Part shown: in pieces, positions 40,868 to 44,857 of the stretch
Layout: each line of letters opens with the position of its first letter
How positions within the stretch are numbered: the stretch's first letter is position 1
Source: Streptomyces sp. L-9-10
GTDB taxonomy: Bacteria; Actinomycetota; Actinomycetes; Streptomycetales; Streptomycetaceae
Direction: 5' to 3'
NCBI RefSeq assembly: GCF_004151105.1
Contig: NZ_PHRF01000071.1
Location: 1 to 44,857, forward strand
DNA length: 44,857 nucleotides
Notes under the pieces: model-generated
What the model was told of the DNA's origin: nothing
The model's database searches: none
The model's input: the letters and a program-made list of their open reading frames with translations, nothing else
Position numbers and translations under genes: made by a program

Positions 40868-42096
40868 CGGTGGTGGGGCGCGGGGTCCGTAGGGCCGCGT
40901 GCGCGGCGGTGTGCGCGGTCGTCTCCACGGCACTGCTGCTGACGGGCTGCACCGCTTTCTCGTCCTCCGACCGGTCCGCCGGCGACGGCAGGGACCGGGG
41001 CAAGGGCACGACAGCCGGCAAGAACGGCGACACCGCCCCGCTCTCCGGCCGCTCCGGCGCCCCGCGTCGTCCCGTACCGCGCGGCAAGGGCAGCCGTCTG
41101 CCCGACGACTTCAACGGCGACGGCCACCGTGACCTCGTACTGAACGACCTGGTCAAGGCCCCGGGCGACACCTACGGCGATGACGCGGGCATCGGGATCG
41201 TGTACGGCACCGCCGCGGCCCGCGGTCTCGATCCGGCCGTACGCCAGATCCTCGGCCCGCGGAAGCACGGCGCCCGCGTCGACGGCGCGCTGCCCGCGGC
41301 GTTCGACGCCGAGGCCGCGTGCGATCTGGACGGCGACGGGTTCGGGGATCTGATCGTCGCCACGGACCCGCCGTACGACGGGACCGGCGCCCCTCCCGTT
41401 CCGCTCCAGATCCTCTTCGGCGGTCCCCACGGCCTCGGCGCGAGTGGCACGGGCGGTGGTGACGGGACCGGCGGCAGGGCGGTCGTCCTCCGGATCCCCG
41501 CCGAGGCCCGTGCCGGCGACGAGTGGCCCGACCATCCCGTCTGCGGCGACTTCGACGGCGACGGCGAGACGGACCTCGCCGTGACCGCGAGCGCGGGCCG
41601 GGTGAGCTACCTCCGGGGCCCCTTCAGCCGCACCGGTGCCCCGCACGCCGCCTCGGCGCCGATCCCGGGCGGCGGCCCGGTCCTCGAAGCGCCCACGCCC
41701 GAGGCCGATGTGAACGGTGACGGCTACGACGACCTCGTCCACCACACCCGGGCCCGCACGCCCGGCGGCGCGGCGAAGGGCGAGCTGCTGCTCGGCGGCC
41801 CGGAGGGTCCGACGCGCGAGGGAGGCGCGTACCACTTCAAGGCCGTACGGTTCCCGACCCCGCCCAGACTCCCGTCGGGCTCCGGCCGGACCGTGACGGA
41901 CCTCCTCAGCACGGCCGAGTTCACCGGGGACGGGCGCCAGGATCTGGTGACACGCACCCACCGGGGCGAGCGGACGGATCTGATCGCGCTGTACGCGTCG
42001 GGGGCGGGCCGGCCGCTGATCACGTTCAGTACTTCGATCTTCCTCGGACGGTCCGGCAGTCCGGTGCCACGGGCGGGCCGGGGGCAGTCCCCATAG
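40777..42096 (+). CDS. FG-GAP (VCBS-like) repeat lipoprotein
   Basis: The 439-aa exported lipoprotein has hydrophobic h-region AACAAVCAVVSTALLLTGC, a lipobox LLTGC that places the lipidated Cys near residue 58. The mature part has at least four calcium-binding FG-GAP loops: DFNGDGHRDLVL, DLDGDGFGDLIV, DFDGDGETDLAV and DVNGDGYDDLV, plus a partial FTGDGRQDLV, so it should fold as an integrin-alpha-like beta-propeller on the outer face. From ATG 40777 the signal peptide is unusually long because of a Ser/Thr/Ala repeat tract; GTG at 40870 would give a normal 27-residue signal but has no ribosome site. Role unknown; adhesion or ligand binding are typical. Confidence 0.85.
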   Translation: MRIRVTATASATASATASTSTSASTSASASSVVGRGVRRAACAAVCAVVSTALLLTGCTAFSSSDRSAGDGRDRGKGTTAGKNGDTAPLSGRSGAPRRPVPRGKGSRLPDDFNGDGHRDLVLNDLVKAPGDTYGDDAGIGIVYGTAAARGLDPAVRQILGPRKHGARVDGALPAAFDAEAACDLDGDGFGDLIVATDPPYDGTGAPPVPLQILFGGPHGLGASGTGGGDGTGGRAVVLRIPAEARAGDEWPDHPVCGDFDGDGETDLAVTASAGRVSYLRGPFSRTGAPHAASAPIPGGGPVLEAPTPEADVNGDGYDDLVHHTRARTPGGAAKGELLLGGPEGPTREGGAYHFKAVRFPTPPRLPSGSGRTVTDLLSTAEFTGDGRQDLVTRTHRGERTDLIALYASGAGRPLITFSTSIFLGRSGSPVPRAGRGQSP

Positions 42097-42177
42097 GGTT
42101 CCCCTAGGGGATGTCACAGCTCGGCCGCAAAGAACCTCCCGTTCCCCACCTCAGCAGCTCCGCCCGCCCGAAGCGGG

Positions 42178-42183
42178 TACGTT
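42178..42183 (+). promoter_or_regulatory. -10 element of the Yip1 gene, leaderless type
   Basis: TACGTT ends 7 nt before the GTG at 42191 and no ribosome site intervenes; it is the same hexamer and spacing as for the ABC operon at 4443. Confidence 0.45.
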
Positions 42184-42190
42184 CGATTGC

Positions 42191-43186
42191 GTGGCTGGAT
42201 TCAGGATCGGACGCGGCCGGGACAACCGCACCTCGCGACAACAACCGCAGCGGCAGCAGCAACAGCCGTACGGGCAGCAGGCGCCGCCGCCCCCGGGCTA
42301 CGGGGGCGGGCACCAAGCCGCGCCCCCGTACGGGCAGCAGCAGTGGCCTCCCACGGGCGGCGCACCGAACGGATACGGCGGTGGGCACGGTGGTGGTCAT
42401 GGCGGTGGTCATGGCGAGCCGGAGTACTTCGGTGACCCGTACGGCCAGCAGGACCCGTACGGACAGCAGGCGCAGGGCGGTCACAGCAGACACGGCGGGC
42501 AGGGCGGACAGGGCGGCGGGTATGGCGGCCGGCCCGGCGACGCGTACGCCAACAATGCCGGTCACACGCAGGCGTTCAGCGTCGACGAGGACCCGTACGG
42601 CGACGGCACCGCCTACCGCGCCGGCGCGGCAGCGGCCCCCGCGGGCCCCCGGCTGCACTGGAAGGAACTGCTGAGCGGCGTCGTCATGCGCCCCTCCCAG
42701 ACGTTCCTGGGGATGCGCGACTACCCGGTCTGGGGCCCCGCCCTGATCGTCACGTTCCTCTACGGCCTGCTGGCGATCTTCGGCTTCGACGCGGCCCGCG
42801 AGGACGCGATCAACGCGACGCTCTCCACGGCCATTCCGTACGTACTGACCACCGGCGTCGCCTTCGTCATCGGCGGTCTGATCCTGGGCGCGGTGACCCA
42901 CACCCTCGCCCGCCAGCTCGGCGGCGACGGCGCCTGGCAGCCGACCGTGGGCCTGTCCATGCTGATCATGTCGATCACGGACGCCCCGCGCCTGGTCTTC
43001 GCGCTCTTCCTGGGCGGGGAGAACTCGCTGGTGCAGGTGCTCGGTTGGCTCACCTGGATCGCGGCGGGCGCGCTGCTGACGGTGATGGTGAGCAAGTCGC
43101 ACGACCTGCCGTGGCCGAAGGCGCTGGGCGCGTCGGCGATCCAGCTGATCGCGCTGCTGTCGCTGCTGAAGCTGGGCACGCTGTAG
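42191..43186 (+). CDS. Yip1-domain membrane protein with Gln/Gly/Tyr-rich N-terminus
   Basis: In this 331-aa protein residues 1-150 are low-complexity and cytoplasmic-looking, rich in Gln, Gly, Pro, Tyr and His (RQQPQRQQQQPYGQQAPPPP, GGGHGGGHGGGHGEPEYFGD), including several PYGQQ repeats. From about residue 160 comes the Yip1 domain (WKELLSGVVMRPSQTFLGMR) with five hydrophobic helices to the end (ALIVTFLYGLLAIFGF, YVLTTGVAFVIGGLILG, LVQVLGWLTWIAAGALL). Bacterial Yip1 proteins have no settled function. The GTG start has no Shine-Dalgarno site. The disordered N-terminus could mediate clustering at the membrane (inference). Confidence 0.88.
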   Translation: MAGFRIGRGRDNRTSRQQPQRQQQQPYGQQAPPPPGYGGGHQAAPPYGQQQWPPTGGAPNGYGGGHGGGHGGGHGEPEYFGDPYGQQDPYGQQAQGGHSRHGGQGGQGGGYGGRPGDAYANNAGHTQAFSVDEDPYGDGTAYRAGAAAAPAGPRLHWKELLSGVVMRPSQTFLGMRDYPVWGPALIVTFLYGLLAIFGFDAAREDAINATLSTAIPYVLTTGVAFVIGGLILGAVTHTLARQLGGDGAWQPTVGLSMLIMSITDAPRLVFALFLGGENSLVQVLGWLTWIAAGALLTVMVSKSHDLPWPKALGASAIQLIALLSLLKLGTL

Positions 43187-43208
43187 CGGCACCTGGCACC
43201 ACACCGCA

Positions 43209-43243
43209 CACACGGCACACGGCACACGGCACACGGCACACGG
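43209..43243 (+). repeat. 7-bp tandem repeat (CACACGG), five copies
   Basis: Five exact copies run from 43209 to 43243 in the 3' flank of the Yip1 gene, directly before the terminator. It is a likely strain-variable microsatellite. Confidence 0.9.
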
Positions 43244-43272
43244 AAGGGCCCGGACAGAAATGCCGGGCCCTT
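43244..43272. terminator. Bidirectional terminator between the Yip1 gene and the phosphoribosyltransferase gene
   Basis: AAGGGCCCGG (43244-43253) and CCGGGCCCTT (43263-43272) pair perfectly around a 9-nt loop, followed by T residues in the + direction. Confidence 0.85.
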
Positions 43273-43296
43273 TCGCGATGGGTCAGGCGTCAGGCG

Positions 43297-43794
43297 TCAG
43301 GCGTCGAGGACCTGCCCGCTGCGGCGGACGACAGGCGGCTCGACGCTCCAGGGGAAGTTGATCCAGTCGTCGGTGCGCTTCCAGACGTACTCGCACTTCA
43401 CGAGGGACTGGGGCTTCTCGTAGATGACGGCGCTGCGCACCTCGGCGACGTGGTCTATGCAGAAGTCGTACACCAGCTTCAGCGTCTTGCCGGTGTCGGC
43501 GACGTCGTCCGCGATGAGGACCTTCTTGTTGGAGAAGTCGATGACGTTGGGAACGGGCGCGAGCATGACGGGCATCGCGAGCGTGGTCCCGACCCCGGTA
43601 TAGAACTCGATGTTGACCAGATGGATGTTCTTGCAGTCCAGGGCATAGGCGAGACCCCCGGCGACGAAGACACCACCGCGCGCGATGCTCAGGACGACAT
43701 CGGGCTCGTACCCGTCGTCCGCGATCGTCTGCGCCAGCTCGCGGACGGCGCGGCCGAACTTCTCGTAGGTGAGGTTCTCTCGGGGCTCGGTCAT
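43297..43794 (-). CDS. Purine-type phosphoribosyltransferase (hypoxanthine/xanthine-guanine-like)
   Basis: The 165-aa type I phosphoribosyltransferase has the PRPP loop VLIADDVADTGKTLKLV, the early VVLSIARGGVFVAGGLAYAL and a C-terminal Trp-rich hood (WKRTDDWINFPWSVEPP). The overall form is that of the xanthine/guanine and archaeal-type hypoxanthine PRTases, which salvage a purine base with PRPP to the nucleotide. The exact base is not decided by the sequence. It starts 7 nt after dcd ends, so the two nucleotide-metabolism genes form an operon. Confidence 0.88.
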   Translation of the reverse strand: MTEPRENLTYEKFGRAVRELAQTIADDGYEPDVVLSIARGGVFVAGGLAYALDCKNIHLVNIEFYTGVGTTLAMPVMLAPVPNVIDFSNKKVLIADDVADTGKTLKLVYDFCIDHVAEVRSAVIYEKPQSLVKCEYVWKRTDDWINFPWSVEPPVVRRSGQVLDA

Positions 43795-43801
43795 GCCTGC
43801 A

Positions 43802-44377
43802 TCACACCTGTGTCCGATGGAAATTGAGATACGAGCGGGACGCGGTCGGCCCCCGCTGCCCCTGATACCGCGAGCCGTACCTCTCGGAGCCGTACGGGAA
43901 CTCCGCCGGCGAGCTGAGCCGGAACAGACACAGCTGCCCGATCTTCATCCCGGGCCAGAGCTTGATCGGCAGGGTCGCCATATTCGACAGTTCGAGCGTG
44001 ACGTGCCCGGAGAACCCGGGGTCGATGAAGCCCGCGGTCGAGTGCGTCACCAGCCCGAGGCGCCCGAGGCTGGACTTCCCCTCCAGCCGGGAGGCGATGT
44101 CGTCGGGCAGCGAGATGACCTCGTACGTCGACGCGAGCACGAACTCCCCGGGGTGCAGGATGAACGGCTCGTCCCCGTCCGGCTCCACGGTCCGCGTCAG
44201 ATCGACCTGCTCGACGGCGGGATCGATATGCGGATAGCGGTGATTCTCGAACACCCGGAAATACCGGTCGAGCCGCACATCGATGCTGGAGGGCTGCACC
44301 ATCGACGCGTCATACGGTTCGAGGCGTACGCGTCCGGAGTCGAGCTCGGCCCGGATGTCCTTGTCTGAGAGAAGCAC
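43802..44377 (-). CDS. dcd: dCTP deaminase
   Basis: The 191-aa homotrimeric enzyme deaminates dCTP to dUTP, supplying dUMP for thymidylate. Motifs are VQPSSIDVRLDRYFRVF, RLEGKSSLGRLGLVTHSTAG with the catalytic Ser/Arg region, FIDPGFSGHVTLELSN with the catalytic Glu, and PGMKIGQLCLFRL; the ending GSRYQGQRGPTASR closes over the nucleotide. Some actinobacterial members are bifunctional (dCTP deaminase/dUTPase), which I cannot exclude. The start is GTG at 44377 with no ribosome site; TATCCT is 6 nt upstream, so a leaderless mRNA is likely. Confidence 0.96.
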   Translation of the reverse strand: MLLSDKDIRAELDSGRVRLEPYDASMVQPSSIDVRLDRYFRVFENHRYPHIDPAVEQVDLTRTVEPDGDEPFILHPGEFVLASTYEVISLPDDIASRLEGKSSLGRLGLVTHSTAGFIDPGFSGHVTLELSNMATLPIKLWPGMKIGQLCLFRLSSPAEFPYGSERYGSRYQGQRGPTASRSYLNFHRTQV

Positions 44378-44383
44378 GCCCCG

Positions 44384-44389
44384 AGGATA
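44384..44389 (-). promoter_or_regulatory. -10 element of the dcd operon, leaderless type
   Basis: TATCCT on the minus strand lies exactly 6 nt before the GTG of dcd. Confidence 0.5.
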
Positions 44390-44446
44390 CGCAGAGCGCG
44401 CGAGCCCACCCCAATCGGGCGGCCCCGCGCGCCTGAACCGCTACGG

Positions 44447-44680
44447 TCAGTGCCGCTCCACCGCCAGGACCTCCACCGCCACCGCGTCCACCCTCACAGC
44501 CTCCGCCGGCCCGTCCACCCGCTCCACGGGCACGGCATGCCGCAACCGCGCACACCGCGGACACCGGATGAGCCGCCCGGGGCCGATACGCCCGGAGTCG
44601 AGCTGCTGCATCGGAAACGTGGCGGTACTGAACACATGCCCTTCGGCACAGCGGACGACGGTGCGCTCCATCAAGTCCAT
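44447..44680 (-). CDS. Small zinc-ribbon-like protein, 77 aa
   Basis: The cytoplasmic protein has Cys11 and His15 (VVRCAEGHVFSTATFP) and a second pair Cys40/Cys43 (LIRCPRCARLRHAV), a CxxxH...CxxC arrangement that should bind one zinc. The last 25 residues are an Val/Ala/Glu-rich segment. ATG 44680 (MDLMERTVV) has AAGGGA 5 nt upstream; the second ATG at 44671 is an alternative. It resembles small conserved Streptomyces proteins found beside dcd; function unknown. The upstream flank (44681-44857) is a C-rich low-complexity stretch with no gene. Confidence 0.75.
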   Translation of the reverse strand: MDLMERTVVRCAEGHVFSTATFPMQQLDSGRIGPGRLIRCPRCARLRHAVPVERVDGPAEAVRVDAVAVEVLAVERH

Positions 44681-44857
44681 CAAGTCCCTTCCCCAACAAA
44701 TGCGGACGAAAGCCCACACTAGGGGATGAAGGGAACCCACCCGCCAGCGGCACTCCGCCCCCGACCCTACGCCCCAACTCCCGCCCGCCACCCCCCACAT
44801 CCACCACCACGCCCACCCAACGCACCCACCCACCCCAAGCACCCCCCACGCCGCCCG

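Noticed and set aside
38173..42117. A 1,314-codon open frame on the - strand opposite the EtfD-like and lipoprotein genes
   Set aside because: Same reason: no recognisable domain, and the + strand encodes intact iron-sulfur and FG-GAP motifs.

Overview
The window is a high-GC actinobacterial chromosome segment, almost certainly Streptomyces. The reasons are GC-rich third codon positions, many GTG/TTG starts, TTA codons that are almost absent, and the gene order purA - kynurenine genes - fbaA - pyrE - clpB - dnaK/grpE/dnaJ/hspR - dcd, which is typical of the conserved core arm of Streptomyces chromosomes not far from oriC. A parS-type ParB site between fbaA and pyrE fits that position. No rRNA, tRNA, transposase, prophage or CRISPR array was seen.

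Layout. 1-4.4 kb: a small unknown gene, purA, a diacylglycerol-kinase-like protein that has lost its nucleotide motif, a small membrane protein and a MarR/GbsR-type regulator. 4.4-7.1 kb: a divergent drug-exporter-like ABC operon with a palindromic operator candidate. 7.1-11 kb: a Uma2 nuclease-fold protein, a NarL/DesK two-component pair and an NmrA-like oxidoreductase. 11-14.2 kb: three genes (formamidase-like hydrolase, kynureninase, tryptophan 2,3-dioxygenase) that together convert tryptophan to anthranilate. 14.2-20.9 kb: a secreted metzincin-like DUF3152 protein, DUF3151, an MFS exporter with a Gly-rich tail, fbaA, parS, pyrE, an aldose 1-epimerase and a CoxG-like membrane protein. 20.9-21.55 kb: a gene-free stretch holding two inverted copies of a hairpin-forming repeat of about 65 bp. 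21.5-26.4 kb: a membrane aminopropyltransferase, DUF2617, a Gly/Cys-rich small protein, a PLP aminotransferase and a YbjN protein. 26.4-29.3 kb: clpB with an HspR (HAIR) operator.

29.3-32.8 kb is the most unusual part. After a PPOX-like enzyme comes a two-gene unit encoding a predicted secreted 85-residue peptide with five DSGW repeats, translationally coupled to a Rieske-like protein whose cluster ligands are degenerate. Divergent from it are two paralogous LuxR-type regulators with a PLD/TrmB-like middle domain; the second contains two TTA codons, which suggests bldA (developmental) control. I could not assign this cassette to any described system.

32.9-37.2 kb: the dnaK-grpE-dnaJ-hspR heat-shock operon with two HAIR operators around a sigma-70-type promoter; with clpB this forms a visible HspR regulon. 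37.4-44.7 kb: a shrunken sugar-transferase-like protein with an Arg/Ala repeat tail, an EtfD-like membrane iron-sulfur oxidoreductase, an FG-GAP lipoprotein, a Yip1 protein, a purine-type phosphoribosyltransferase, dcd and a small zinc-ribbon protein.

Several genes without a Shine-Dalgarno sequence have a TANNNT -10 hexamer 6-7 nt before the start codon, as expected for leaderless mRNAs, which are common in Streptomyces. Family assignments are from reading motifs by eye; no database search was run.
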